From assembly GCF_026409565.1 (NCBI RefSeq), contig NZ_CP112881.1, forward strand, positions 124,001 through 188,000: a stretch of DNA of 64,000 nt, read 5' to 3'. Positions 33,570-44,079 of this stretch are shown one piece after another. The position numbers were made by a program, and so were the translations under genes. The notes below the pieces were generated by a model, which was not told where the DNA came from, ran no database searches, and saw nothing but the letters and a program-made list of their open reading frames with translations. How positions within the stretch are numbered: position 1 is the first letter of the stretch; every line of letters starts with the position of its first letter. Source of the stretch: Sneathiella aquimaris (lineage in GTDB: Bacteria; Pseudomonadota; Alphaproteobacteria; Sneathiellales; Sneathiellaceae).

Positions 33570-35429
33570 TTACGGTTTGTTGAAAAAGGAAACGTTCGAG
33601 ATTTTCAGCTTCTCAACAAAGTCCTTGATGTTTCTCGCTCCCCTTGAGTCCTTGGTAAACGAAAAATAGACGCGTTCACGCGCCCTCGACAGCGCTACGA
33701 AGAAAACATTTACGTCGTCGTCATTTCCCCAAAAGGCGTCATCATTAAATTCGACAAAAACCACTGTGTGATACTCAAGCCCTTTGCTCTTATGGATCGT
33801 CATTAATCGAACAGATTCCGCACCTTCCATGTTTGAAATGCACTGAGACCAACTATTTGCATCTTCCCGGCATTCCTCAAAGAAAGCCCTGAAACCCGCA
33901 ATTATTGCATCTAAACGCTCACCCCCGACATATTCACGATAAGTGCGTTGCAACTCACCTCGTGATACGAATGCCAAAATAAGGTCGGAAATTTCCTGCC
34001 CCTCAACTTCGTTGGGAGCTCTGCCATCGAGTAAGTCTTTCAATTGAGAGACCAAACTCCTCACAGCAAAAAGAGCTTCGCTATGCCCTTGGTCGCTATT
34101 GAGATCAGCTCCGCGAACATCTGCAATTGTGTTGCGACATTCTTGAAATGGTTGTCCAATTCTTACATTTACTGAGAGCTTTAGTGCGGAAAGCATAAAT
34201 GTATATGCTTTTTCCTTCACCAGATCTTGAATCGCAATCCCTCCGACCTGCCTTGCTTCGTTTCTAAGTTTTAAGCCCTTATTTTTGAAGTTAGCCTTTA
34301 TTCGTTCTTCCACTTCGTTAATTCTAAGCCGAGCCAAAATAACAAAGTCGGCAGGGTTCAAGTCAGGATTTTTTTCGAGCTCACTCGCAACAAAGGAAGC
34401 AATATACTCACCTTCGTCCTGTCTGGTTTCGAACACCCATCCTTCAACCGCGTTTTCAGGCACTGGTTCATCAGCCCGTGCGCACTCAGTTGGTATGAAT
34501 TCTTCATCAAATGTAGCAGTCAAATCATTGATCAGTTGAACAACTCTAGAATTTGATCGGAAGTTAAAGAGCAGCCTTTTATCGGTAGCGATGAAATCTG
34601 TTTCGAATTGGTCAAAGATATCAGCGCGAGCACCAGCCCAACGCATAATGGCCTGATTTGAATCACCAACAGCGGTAAGGACAGCGCTTGAACCCCAAAA
34701 GGCTACTTTGATCAAGTCGTACTGACGCTGAGTAACATCTTGAAACTCGTCCAAGAACACATGTGAATATGTGCTCCTCAAAGCGGACAAAATGCTGTCG
34801 TGGCTTTGAAGAATTTGAATAGCCAAGAGCTTAATCATATCAAAAGTAAGGCATGAAGGAGATGCCCCAATTTGATCACGCCACCAAATACACTGGATTT
34901 GTTGTTCTAACGTCGTGGCATTCTCCAAGTTGGTAGTTGGAATAGAACTATGCGTTATCCGCTCAAGCTGCTTATTGTTTACTGATTTGATGTCAGGATA
35001 GTCATCACTATATCTGTTTCCAAAGTCTTCCCAGATATCCCTATTTGGAAAGATAATTTTGTAGTCAGGAGATGGACGCAACTGAGCGGGAAGGGCCTCT
35101 AAGAACTGATCAACAATTCTCTTTGCGAATGCGTCGAGTGTTAGAGATTCAAACCTATTCGCGTGGACGGATTCAGATCGTTCGGAAACCCGTTCCTGCA
35201 AGTTTCGTGCGGCATCAACTTTGAATGAAATTGCTAAGATACGGCGCGGAGGTGGGCACAATCCTGTAGCAAGTAAGTAGGCGGCTCGTTGCGCCAAAAG
35301 CTCTGTCTTTCCAGCGCCCGGGCCAGCCAATACAGATATCGACGAATCTGACTGAACAATCTTTAGCGCGGTGCCTTCTAAACGTATCTGCGGGGACGGT
35401 TTCCAGTCATCGGGTGAAACATAAGTCAT
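33570..35429 (-). CDS. UvrD-like helicase, Gabija GajB-type
   Basis: The 619-residue superfamily 1A helicase has Walker A GPGAGKTELLAQRAA near residue 41, Walker B FLDEFQDVTQRQYDLI, motif IV GDSNQAIMRWAGARADIFDQ, motif V MTIHKSKGLEYHTVVFVEF and motif VI FFVALSRARERVYF. It starts inside the stop of an OLD-family nuclease gene (ATGA, 35426-35429). An OLD nuclease coupled to a UvrD-like helicase is the architecture of the Gabija anti-phage system, where the helicase part (GajB) senses DNA ends and activates GajA. It is somewhat longer than Bacillus GajB (about 490), so assignment to Gabija sensu stricto is likely but not certain. Confidence 0.85.
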   Translation of the reverse strand: MTYVSPDDWKPSPQIRLEGTALKIVQSDSSISVLAGPGAGKTELLAQRAAYLLATGLCPPPRRILAISFKVDAARNLQERVSERSESVHANRFESLTLDAFAKRIVDQFLEALPAQLRPSPDYKIIFPNRDIWEDFGNRYSDDYPDIKSVNNKQLERITHSSIPTTNLENATTLEQQIQCIWWRDQIGASPSCLTFDMIKLLAIQILQSHDSILSALRSTYSHVFLDEFQDVTQRQYDLIKVAFWGSSAVLTAVGDSNQAIMRWAGARADIFDQFETDFIATDKRLLFNFRSNSRVVQLINDLTATFDEEFIPTECARADEPVPENAVEGWVFETRQDEGEYIASFVASELEKNPDLNPADFVILARLRINEVEERIKANFKNKGLKLRNEARQVGGIAIQDLVKEKAYTFMLSALKLSVNVRIGQPFQECRNTIADVRGADLNSDQGHSEALFAVRSLVSQLKDLLDGRAPNEVEGQEISDLILAFVSRGELQRTYREYVGGERLDAIIAGFRAFFEECREDANSWSQCISNMEGAESVRLMTIHKSKGLEYHTVVFVEFNDDAFWGNDDDVNVFFVALSRARERVYFSFTKDSRGARNIKDFVEKLKISNVSFFNKP

Positions 35430-37399
35430 TCGTTCACCTCAGCAACGACTGGCGGAATCGGAGGTGGCGGTGGCGTGAGGATTGCTCTTGCAGCGTCTAT
35501 CAAAGCTCTAAGTGGTTCAGGGCAATTTGCCTGGATCGCCGCATCATCAAGAGCTGCGAGCCCCTTGTAGTGAGAGGCTGGTTTAGAGCGAGACTTGAAA
35601 AGGTTTTTGTAAGTGAACATTTCTTTGTCTGTAAAAGCCGCACCAAGACGTGCAACGTCCACATTGCCTTTGCCGTTATCACCAAAAACTGACTTTGCGA
35701 CTTTCTCCGGATCATCTTTCGCCAAATCTAAGGGGCGGCTTGGTAAATAAGCGTTGGGGAAAGACTGAACCATCATCATGTCGAGATCCAATGGGGATGA
35801 ATAATAGACTTGAAGCGCTCTCATCCAATCCACCCATTGCTTGAGCATTGCTGAATTCAGCGCTTCGTTTTCCGGCACTTTAGTTGGATCAACCTCGTAC
35901 CCAATATCTTTGAGCCAACTTACGGCATTCTTCATCCTTCCCATTCCAGCATTGTGCCGCCCAAGGTCAAAATCCAACAATGTTAAGCAAGGGATATCTA
36001 GTCCTCTGACCAGCTTCCACAAATGTTGAGCGTGGCGTCCACCGATTGGCACAAACGCAACGAATGATGGGTCTAATGAAACATCAAATGCTTCGGCGAC
36101 TCGTGGGATAACGATACGCTCGCTGTCACCTTCACCAATAATTACAAGACGCGCGAAGTAGATTTCGGGGTTGGATAGAATGACTTGGTGAAGGAAGTTG
36201 TCTTCATCGGTTCCCTTAGCGGGTAAGGGTATCTCCTTTACGCTGGAAATGAGTGAGTTTCTGCAATTCTTAAAATACCGAACATTTCGAGGTGGAATGC
36301 GACTTAGCACGCTTGTAGAGTGGCTTGTCACAAATGACTGTGCAGAGCCCGAGTCTATGAGCTCTTCTAACAGGCCGATAAGTCGTGGCAAATAGAATGG
36401 CGCGAGATGGTTTTCTGGTTCCTCTAGCGCAAATATTGTTAGAGGTGCAGGAACAAAATCCAGAGCTTTAAACCCCTTAAGATGAGAGGGAGATTCCGCT
36501 TCCATCTTCCAAATCAAGTTATGTAACGTTGCAGACAGTGCAAAATACAGTAGCGAGATTTGCCCTTCGCTTAGTTCTTCAAGTTGGCGTTGCCCACCCC
36601 CTGGCGATTTTTCAAAGCGTAAAGTTAAATCACGGATTAGCTGTTCAAATTCTGTAGCAACGACACTGATGATTGGATTTGCATCATAGTGGCCATCGTG
36701 AAGTGCGCCCCAAAACGTTTTAAGGTCTTGGGTAACCGTTCCAATTGCATCCACGCCGTTCAGGCTATCCTCTAGCTCTTTCGCGAAAGCTTGTGACTTG
36801 CTTTTGGTTTCATCGCTCCAGTCTGCGGAACGTTCAAGCCGCTTGAGTACGTTCATCAGAGCATGGCGGGTTACAGCAAGGGAATCTCTGTGTGCAGGGA
36901 TGTATACGAGCTCTGCAAATTGAGTTGGCCGTCCGCGCAACGGAGTTTTGCGCTCATCATCTGGCCCAAAGGGAACGTCATCTAAAGTTCGCACTGTATA
37001 GAGTTTTACCTCAATATCATCTTCGTGCGATTCCGACTTTTTGTAGTTTGCCTCAAGTAGCAAACGTACTTTTAGAGACTGATCTGCACTGTCAAAAAAA
37101 ATGTCACTAAACACGTGCGGTATGGAATCTGGGTTGGAAAATCCAAATACGACATCAATGACGATTTCTCTTTCATCGACTTTTTGACTATCTTCTCCAT
37201 GCCCGAAGTGAACATCACTCTTGCGAAGTTTCCGTTCCGATGAGACGGGCGAGAATAGCCTTTTTAAAGCTTCCAATGCCGAGGACTTGCCAGCACCGTT
37301 GTCACCAACGAAACCAGACACGCCACTATTTGTTGGAATGCTGACACATGTATCCCCGAAGCATCGGAAGTTTCGAAGGGAGATTTTTTCTATATGCAT
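35426..37399 (-). CDS. OLD-family ATPase with TOPRIM nuclease domain, Gabija GajA-type
   Basis: The protein of about 657 residues has an ABC-type N-terminus: ISLRNFRCFGDTCVS, Walker A GDNGAGKSSALEALKRL near residue 37, signature LSEGQISLLYFALS, and Walker B IFALEEPENHLAP near 328. A C-terminal TOPRIM domain follows, with GEGDSERIVIPRVAEAF near 423 and the acidic LDFDLGRHNAG near 475. Such proteins nick DNA after ATP binding is relieved. Pairing with the overlapping UvrD-like gene matches class 2 OLD / Gabija. The start ATG at 37399 is preferred over TTG at 37402. It lies 60 bases after hsdR. Confidence 0.88.
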   Translation of the reverse strand: MHIEKISLRNFRCFGDTCVSIPTNSGVSGFVGDNGAGKSSALEALKRLFSPVSSERKLRKSDVHFGHGEDSQKVDEREIVIDVVFGFSNPDSIPHVFSDIFFDSADQSLKVRLLLEANYKKSESHEDDIEVKLYTVRTLDDVPFGPDDERKTPLRGRPTQFAELVYIPAHRDSLAVTRHALMNVLKRLERSADWSDETKSKSQAFAKELEDSLNGVDAIGTVTQDLKTFWGALHDGHYDANPIISVVATEFEQLIRDLTLRFEKSPGGGQRQLEELSEGQISLLYFALSATLHNLIWKMEAESPSHLKGFKALDFVPAPLTIFALEEPENHLAPFYLPRLIGLLEELIDSGSAQSFVTSHSTSVLSRIPPRNVRYFKNCRNSLISSVKEIPLPAKGTDEDNFLHQVILSNPEIYFARLVIIGEGDSERIVIPRVAEAFDVSLDPSFVAFVPIGGRHAQHLWKLVRGLDIPCLTLLDFDLGRHNAGMGRMKNAVSWLKDIGYEVDPTKVPENEALNSAMLKQWVDWMRALQVYYSSPLDLDMMMVQSFPNAYLPSRPLDLAKDDPEKVAKSVFGDNGKGNVDVARLGAAFTDKEMFTYKNLFKSRSKPASHYKGLAALDDAAIQANCPEPLRALIDAARAILTPPPPPIPPVVAEVNE

Positions 37400-37461
37400 C
37401 AAATAGTCTTTCAGAAATTTATTTAACGTTCTTTGTTGCGAGCGCTAAGTGGCTTAATATT

Positions 37462-40400
37462 TTACATGGGTCTTGACCTGATACTTTGGTCGAAATCCTT
37501 CATTCCACTTCTTGAAAAGAATTCAAAAAGCTGATCCGTCTTTTCAGACAGATCGGACTCAGAGTAAGTATCGACAGGAAGACCAGTTCTATCGTCATAA
37601 AGGTGATCATAAATCGACTGACGGAAGCGATCACGTGTAGACGCCTTCCCGAATAAATCCTGAACATCATGCATTTGTTGTTCTAGGGACTTGAGAAGCG
37701 CAACCGCGACCGACTTAATTTTCTTGATGTCTGATTTGGACAAATCAGGTTTCAGAAGCATGTCGAAGACAGCAAGCTGTTCCTCGCTTTCCAATCCTTC
37801 CTTCACATATCTCTTGGATTCCGCACTCATTTCAGCGGTTAACCGCATCAATGCTTCAAACGTGGCTTCAATCGTGTTTTTGTCTTTTTCTTTGTTGTAG
37901 TCCCGAACAATCTCATCAAAACGTTCCTGAAAATCAGTACGTAAGGGATTTTGCTCCAGCATTTTCCGGAGCCGGTTTTCGACCACCGTCTTAACGTCCT
38001 GCACTTCAGAACGTTGGGTTTCGCTTTTCGAAAACTCTTTCCGAAGCAGATCGAAATTGATCTTTGAAATATCAAAGACCTTGTCATCGGATTCAGCATC
38101 AGCCTTCACGTCGATGGCATCACTGACGATAGCATTCAATTTCTGGATTATTTCAGAAGTATCTGCACTTTCACGATCATCTTGGAGTGTCTTGTAAAGG
38201 AAACTTATAGCTTCAGCGTCTGCGCGGTTGATTTGGACTCCTTTGAACGTAAGGCAGGCTTTGTATTTCCTAAAAACGGAACGAGCAGAAATCTCGAACT
38301 TCTTCCGGCTTTCATCATCAATATTCACGGCTTCCTTGGCATCTAGCAGTGCCTTGTTGCGGGCAAAACCGGTTGCCGTCTTTAGCGTTGCGAGATCGAA
38401 GCCATTATCATTCAATTGACTGCGGACAAATTCTATCGCTTCTACAAGTTCTTCCAGAAGTTCTTCTTCGGGATGCAACGGATCATTTTCAGTGCCGCCC
38501 TTACCATCGAAGCCACCTTCGCCTGTATGACCAGCAAAGGTTGAGAGTGCTTTTCGAAGGTTTTTTAGGATTCCACAGTAATCTACAATCAAGCCATTGT
38601 TCTTGCCCTCATGCACACGGTTTGCGCGGGCGATTGCCTGCATCAGCGTGTGCGCTTGTAGCGGCTTGTCGAGGTAAAGCGTCGAGAGAGAAGGTACGTC
38701 AAACCCGGTGAGCCACATGGCACAAACAATGACCACGCGGAAGGGATGTTCTTCGCGTTTAAAAGCGGATTCAACGTCAAGGCGCTTCCCATCTTCGAGT
38801 AGGAAACCTTCCCGCATAAGTTTTCTATGCGGAAAAATATCCAAGTCCCACTTGCGGAACTTGTCGACTTCACCTTGCTCGTCACTAATGACAACCGCCA
38901 TTTCTGTTTCGCGCATCCATGCGAGTTGGCGTTCCCGAACCAACTGATCCTGGTCGTCTTTCGCCGTTGAAAGCTCTGCTTCCAACTGCGCAATTTTGGC
39001 CTTCCATGCCTGAAGAAAATAGCCATGCATGCGAACGGCGGTGATCTTGTCAATTGCTACGAACATTGCCTTTCCGGTTTCCCAGTTCGTCGAATAATGT
39101 GCTGCAAAATCCGTTGCAATATGCTTCAGCCGCTTCTCGGCGGTAACAACATGGTATTCGCGCTTGAGCTCATTCTCTAACTTTGCGGCCACGTCCGCAT
39201 CGCTGATCTCAGCATCGGCGATGGCATTGGCCAGTTTTTCATTTAGCCCTTCAGCTGATAGCCCGAGCTTATCGCCCCGCGCATCATAGTAGAGTGGAAG
39301 CGTGGCATTATCCTCGATGGCCCGCTGGAAGTCATAGGTCGAGATGTAGCCACCAAAGACGCGCTGCGTGATCTCATCGCTGGTAAACAGCGGCGTTCCA
39401 GTAAACCCAATGAAGCTGGCGTTCGGTAGAGCGTCCCGCATGTTCATCGCCAACGTTCCGTATTGCGTCCGGTGCGCTTCGTCGGTCATGACGATGATGT
39501 TTTCCCTATCGGAATAGGCCTCACCGTCTTTTATCTCTTTGTTGAACTTCTGGATCAGCGAGAAAACAAATGCTTTCTGCTGGCCAAGTAAGTTTTTCAG
39601 CTGATCACCGCTGTCGGCGCGACATGGGTCTTTGTCATTGTTGGCTAGACCAACGCCCGCGAAGGTGTCGTAAATCTGCTTATCCAGATCGGCCCGATCG
39701 GTCAGCACGAGGAAGGTGAAATCACCGCCCAGCTTACGCCTTACCTTTTGCGCGAACAGCGCCATTGAGTAGGACTTGCCCGAACCTTGCGTGTGCCAGA
39801 ATACGCCAAGTTTTCCATCGCGTTCTTTACGTTCGATCACGGATTGCAGCGCACGATTGACCCCCAGGTATTGGTGGTTGCGCGCAACGATCTTGGCCAG
39901 CTTGCCGGTGCTGTCATCGAACAGAATGAAGTTCTCGAAGATGTCGAGGAAGTTGGCCTTGGTGCAGATACCCTTCACAAGGGTCTCCATTTGCACGACA
40001 CCTTTTTCGCCCTCGGCCAGGCGCTTCCAATCGCTGAAGTGTTCGTACTTGGCGCTGATCGATCCGACCTTGGCCTCAATTCCATTCCCTAAGACCACAA
40101 AGGCGTTGAAGTGGAAGAGCTGCGGGATCGTGTCCATGTAGTCTTTGAAGTTGTCGTCATAGGCGCGGCGCAGCGATTTGTCTGGGCGTTTCAGCTCCAC
40201 GAACATCAATGGCAGGCCGTTGACGAAACCGATGATGTCGGGGCGGCGGCGATGGCCATTTGGACCCATCACCCACATCTCACGTACGCATAGGAAATTG
40301 TTGTTGTCGGGGCTCTCGTAGTCGAAGACCTTCAGGCGCGTCTTCTTGATCTCACCGTTCTTCTTGTAGCTGGCGACCACCCCGTCACGGATCAACTCGT

Positions 40401-40683
40401 ATTTTTCGCTGTTGGTCTGAACAGTGGATTGAAATGCCAGTGTGTCGGTGATCTGGCGCAGCGCGTACGAGTAGGCCTCATCCGGCAAGCCAGGGTTCAG
40501 ACGGATCAGTGCTTCGCCTAAGTGACGGGTCAGCACGACCTCGCGGTCGGACTTGCGACCAAGTGTGCCTTCCGGCCCGAAGGTTTCGCTGTTGAACGCG
40601 AAGACAGACTCCCAACCGAGTTCGTCCTGCAAATACTCGGCGAGGGTGGCTTGGGCCAATCTGTCTTCGGTGTAATCGTTCAT
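37462..40683 (-). CDS. hsdR: Type I restriction enzyme R subunit
   Basis: The 1073-residue protein has the PD-(D/E)xK nuclease in RRRPDIIGFVNGLPLMFVEL followed by KRP (near 155-180), a helicase/translocase with Walker A HTQGSGKSYSMALFAQ near 303, MTDEAHRTQYG near 401 and IGFTGTPLF, and the C-terminal helical region. It translocates DNA and cuts far from the recognition site. It starts four bases after the end of hsdS. Reading is intact over its whole length. Confidence 0.95.
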   Translation of the reverse strand: MNDYTEDRLAQATLAEYLQDELGWESVFAFNSETFGPEGTLGRKSDREVVLTRHLGEALIRLNPGLPDEAYSYALRQITDTLAFQSTVQTNSEKYELIRDGVVASYKKNGEIKKTRLKVFDYESPDNNNFLCVREMWVMGPNGHRRRPDIIGFVNGLPLMFVELKRPDKSLRRAYDDNFKDYMDTIPQLFHFNAFVVLGNGIEAKVGSISAKYEHFSDWKRLAEGEKGVVQMETLVKGICTKANFLDIFENFILFDDSTGKLAKIVARNHQYLGVNRALQSVIERKERDGKLGVFWHTQGSGKSYSMALFAQKVRRKLGGDFTFLVLTDRADLDKQIYDTFAGVGLANNDKDPCRADSGDQLKNLLGQQKAFVFSLIQKFNKEIKDGEAYSDRENIIVMTDEAHRTQYGTLAMNMRDALPNASFIGFTGTPLFTSDEITQRVFGGYISTYDFQRAIEDNATLPLYYDARGDKLGLSAEGLNEKLANAIADAEISDADVAAKLENELKREYHVVTAEKRLKHIATDFAAHYSTNWETGKAMFVAIDKITAVRMHGYFLQAWKAKIAQLEAELSTAKDDQDQLVRERQLAWMRETEMAVVISDEQGEVDKFRKWDLDIFPHRKLMREGFLLEDGKRLDVESAFKREEHPFRVVIVCAMWLTGFDVPSLSTLYLDKPLQAHTLMQAIARANRVHEGKNNGLIVDYCGILKNLRKALSTFAGHTGEGGFDGKGGTENDPLHPEEELLEELVEAIEFVRSQLNDNGFDLATLKTATGFARNKALLDAKEAVNIDDESRKKFEISARSVFRKYKACLTFKGVQINRADAEAISFLYKTLQDDRESADTSEIIQKLNAIVSDAIDVKADAESDDKVFDISKINFDLLRKEFSKSETQRSEVQDVKTVVENRLRKMLEQNPLRTDFQERFDEIVRDYNKEKDKNTIEATFEALMRLTAEMSAESKRYVKEGLESEEQLAVFDMLLKPDLSKSDIKKIKSVAVALLKSLEQQMHDVQDLFGKASTRDRFRQSIYDHLYDDRTGLPVDTYSESDLSEKTDQLFEFFSRSGMKDFDQSIRSRPM

Positions 40684-40687
40684 GTTG

Positions 40688-41845
40688 TCAAATTTCTAAT
40701 CTGCCGTCCATCAGACGGGGAAGTAATAAGTCGCGGGCTCTTGCTGTCGCTGTGATTTGTACCTGCAAATTTGTAATCTGTTTTTGGATGGGGTCGACAA
40801 TTGAGTCGAAATCCATACGCAGTGCATTATTTGGTATAGCGAACTTTATTTGTGATAAGACATTTGCTGTCAAAAAAGGAACAGCTGCACCGCTGGCATG
40901 ACTTGCGATATCATAGCCTGAAAGTAGATAATAAAGGAAGGCTGACGAGACAAAGCCGCTATCTGGGACTGCGCCCATCATGTTGTTATCTATGATAGTG
41001 TCTCTGACTGTGACCCTCACACGGTTCTTTTTGAGTGCCTCACCAATCTTCGCAAAAACAATTGTTCCAGACGGAAAGGCTTTGGCCTTGAGCTCCTTTG
41101 CCTCCACTTCAGAAACCCAATTGTTCGCTTCAGTGATAGAAGCGGAATTTCCAGCGCTGTTCATATCTCCCACTTTGATAAATGGGTAATCCCCCGCCTT
41201 TTGGCCTTGGAATTTCATTTTGAATGCATTGCCCCCACGAAGCTTACAAAAATCCCCCAATTCCAAAACTTCAAAAGTCTCTGGCACGCCGTCGATGATC
41301 TTGACGTGTTCATGGCCGGGAAATCGGAAATGAGTAAACCATTCGCGATACAAAAGCCGCGCTGCCTCCTCCAACAACGCAATCCGCCGCCCGTTGTTTT
41401 CGATCAGGTCATCGTATGTGGACAGGATTGAAGCGATGCGTTTCTGCGAGGTGAGGTCAGGTAAATCTATTTCATAGGACCGAAGATTTTCGATGGTTAT
41501 TTGTGCTTGTGCAGCACCGGTATTCAATTTCGCCTTGAGAGGCTCCCGGCCAAGCCGATAGTACAAAAACTTCTTGTCAACGATATCCGATGATAGGCTG
41601 AGGACTATCGATAGGTTTGTTATCCATGCTTCGGGAGGCGAGATTTTTACATCACCAGTGCCCCCGACGCCCCGAGCAACTACAATCAGCTCCGGGTCCT
41701 TGTATAGAAATTCTTTTGCATAACCTGTGACCCGATATCCACTGTATATAGGATATCCCGTATCGCTCACAACGTTCTTTGGCGGCATTTTACCATACTT
41801 CATCGTGGCAAAATCGTCTATTCGCATTTTGGTCAGCGCACTCAT
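40688..41845 (-). CDS. hsdS: Type I restriction specificity subunit
   Basis: The 385-residue protein has two target recognition domains separated by the conserved helix: IDLPDLTSQKRIASILSTYD then DLIENNGRRIALLEEAARLL, followed by LYREWFTHFRFPGH, the usual central link. The second domain ends in a helix. It sets the DNA sequence recognised by the complex. The gene overlaps the end of hsdM by four bases (41842-41845) and precedes hsdR. The first recognition domain begins YGKMPPKNVVSDTGYPIYSG, typical of the family. Confidence 0.92.
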   Translation of the reverse strand: MSALTKMRIDDFATMKYGKMPPKNVVSDTGYPIYSGYRVTGYAKEFLYKDPELIVVARGVGGTGDVKISPPEAWITNLSIVLSLSSDIVDKKFLYYRLGREPLKAKLNTGAAQAQITIENLRSYEIDLPDLTSQKRIASILSTYDDLIENNGRRIALLEEAARLLYREWFTHFRFPGHEHVKIIDGVPETFEVLELGDFCKLRGGNAFKMKFQGQKAGDYPFIKVGDMNSAGNSASITEANNWVSEVEAKELKAKAFPSGTIVFAKIGEALKKNRVRVTVRDTIIDNNMMGAVPDSGFVSSAFLYYLLSGYDIASHASGAAVPFLTANVLSQIKFAIPNNALRMDFDSIVDPIQKQITNLQVQITATARARDLLLPRLMDGRLEI

Positions 41846-43844
41846 ACAAACAACTCTTCAAAATTCTTTTTGATGGTTGCCGCTAATTCCACTGCCTCGA
41901 CATTTAATCCATCGATCTCGATGTGAATGTCGCGCAAGGCTTCCTCAAAATCAAAATCCTCGTCCTCTTCTTCCGGTGCTACGCCGACGTAGCGGCCCGG
42001 AGTCAGGCTCCAGTCGTTGGCTTCCAGCTCGTCTCGGCTGACCAGCTTAACCAAACCTTCCACATCGCGCAGCTCGGCATCTGGGAACCGCGTTTGCAAC
42101 CATTCCGCCTGTGTATGGAAATATCGTGCACGTTTGAGATGCTCGGTTACTTTTTGTCGCGCAGTATCTAGTTCGTTCAGCCGCTTCTTGCCCTCGGCAG
42201 GTTTTGTGCCATCGGCCACGTCAGCCTCATGCACGCGAGTTGCCAGCTTGTAGAGATGGTCGATTTCCTTGACCAAGGCCCTGGCCTGAACTGCCACTGG
42301 CTCAAACGCTGTGCTGGAGGATTTCAGCCTGTCATTATCCCGGGCGGCGGCGTCCCATGTGGTGCGTGCATCCTTCGCTTTGTCACCCAGAGAAACGATA
42401 TCCGCCAAGACTTCATCTGCCAGCTTGTACAATTCGTCGTCTTTGTGCGCACCAGTCAGGGCCTTCAGCGCCTTTGCAAAACCGTCGAAATCGCAGGCCT
42501 GCATCTGGGTGAACGCCGTTTCCAGATAGTCCTGCACCAGCGCCAAAAAGCGGTCAGTCTGACCGCGATAGAGCCAGACCATGCTGGACAAGTTCTGTTG
42601 CTGTTCGGGCGTAAAGTCAAAAATCTTGCGAGTCACCTTACGGTAAACGTTGCGCGCATCGATCATCAGTACCTTGTTTTTTAGGTGTTCGGGCTTGGCC
42701 TTGTCAAAGAACCAAAGCTCACACGGCACAGCGCGCGTGTAGAAAAAGTTGCCACGGATGGCCATCATGACATCGACATCGCCGGTCTTGATCATCGCTT
42801 CGCGCACTTTGGCTTCACCGCCCCAGCAGATGATGACTGCGCTGACATGACGATACCCGCGCGTCCGGTATCGGATAGGTACGAGTAAAAGAACGACATC
42901 CAGACGTAGTTGCCGTTGGACACCTTCCCCTTGTTGTTCACCCCAGGAAGCCCGAATTCCAGACGGTCGTCATTCTTGATCTTTTCGGCGTCAATTTCGT
43001 CCACGTTAAAGGGCGGATTTGCCATGACAAAATCAAACGGCCCTTTGTCCTTGTGCGGGTCGTCGTAGTAGGAAATCGCCTTACTGATATCGCCTTCAAG
43101 CCCGTGAACCGCGAGGTTCATCTTGGCTAGGCGGATCGTCGTCGGGTTCTTCTCCATCCCGTAAAAGGTCACGCGGTCGCTGGGGTTGGCTTTCATTTTT
43201 TCGATGAAATGAGCGGATTGCACGAACATGCCGCCTGAACCACAGGCGGGGTCGATGATCTTGCCGTGGTCAGGTTCGATGACGTTGACCAGCGTTTGGA
43301 CGATCGAAACAGGTGTGAAAAATTCGCCGCCATCGTGGGCTTTCTGGTCAGCAAACTGCGTCAGGAAGTATTCGTAGATGCGCCCAAACACGTCACCATC
43401 AGCTTTTTGAAGCGCGGGATCGTTGAAGGTGCGCAAGAGCTGACCAAGGTCGTCATCGCCAAGTTCCTGATATTCCGACTTAGGCAGAGCGCCATCAAGG
43501 GACTGGTAGTCCGCTTCGATGCTTTCCATCGCAGCGATGATTGCACCTGCACGGTCTCCGCCATCGGGGATAGCGACCAGATGATCGAATTGCGCTTCTG
43601 GCTTCAGGAAGATCGAGCCTCGCTGCGAGAAGTCTTCCTTTGTCAGCGGGCGTGTGACGCCACCGCGCGAAGGAAGCGAAGCTTTGATGTCGTCCTGGAC
43701 GCGCAGAAAGCGGCTGTAGGCGTGACGCAGGAAGATGAGGCCCATGACGGGAAGGAAATATTCGTTACTGGCGAAGTTGGAGTTTGCACGAAGGTGGTCA
43801 GCTACTGACCAAAGTCGTTTTTCGATTTCGCCTACGTGATCCAT
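41842..43844 (-). pseudogene. hsdM: Type I DNA methyltransferase subunit, frameshifted
   Basis: The first frame (43844 to 42792) has the N-terminal helical domain, the SAM motif DPACGSGGMFVQSAHFIEK and the catalytic FDFVMANPPFN, then ends in a short wrong tail after IVMSAQSSSAGA. The second frame (from 42807 on, similarity starting about 42823) continues GGEAKVREAMIKTGDVDVMM and RGNFFYTRAVPCELWFFDK, the rest of the family. The break lies at a run of four C on the plus strand (42821-42824); one more base would restore a full M subunit. Loss of M would normally be lethal or silencing with an active R subunit, so phase variation, translational slippage or a sequencing error should be considered. 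Confidence 0.85.
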
Positions 43845-44079
43845 ATGTCTCTCAATAATAAATTTTTGCTGTGCGAATGTTCTAGCATATTCATAATTAT
43901 AAAAATTCGTTAGCGCTAAAATACACCCACAGGTTATATTAAATCTATTTCACTCGTGAATACAACAGCTTCGAGGGATTTTATTATTATCTAGATTTTG
44001 CTAATTCGTAGTTCGATGATAGTAATGAGACAGCGTGGTTCGGCGCTGATGGAGAGGCATATCTCCAAGTCCAGCGAGT

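Noticed and set aside
37418-37450. Second LexA box or shared operator in the defence run
   Set aside because: TTCTTTGTTGCGAGCGC here and CTCTTTGTTGTGAACGC at about 33545 resemble each other, but neither has the second GTTC needed for a LexA site, and two short matches are not enough to call a regulator site.
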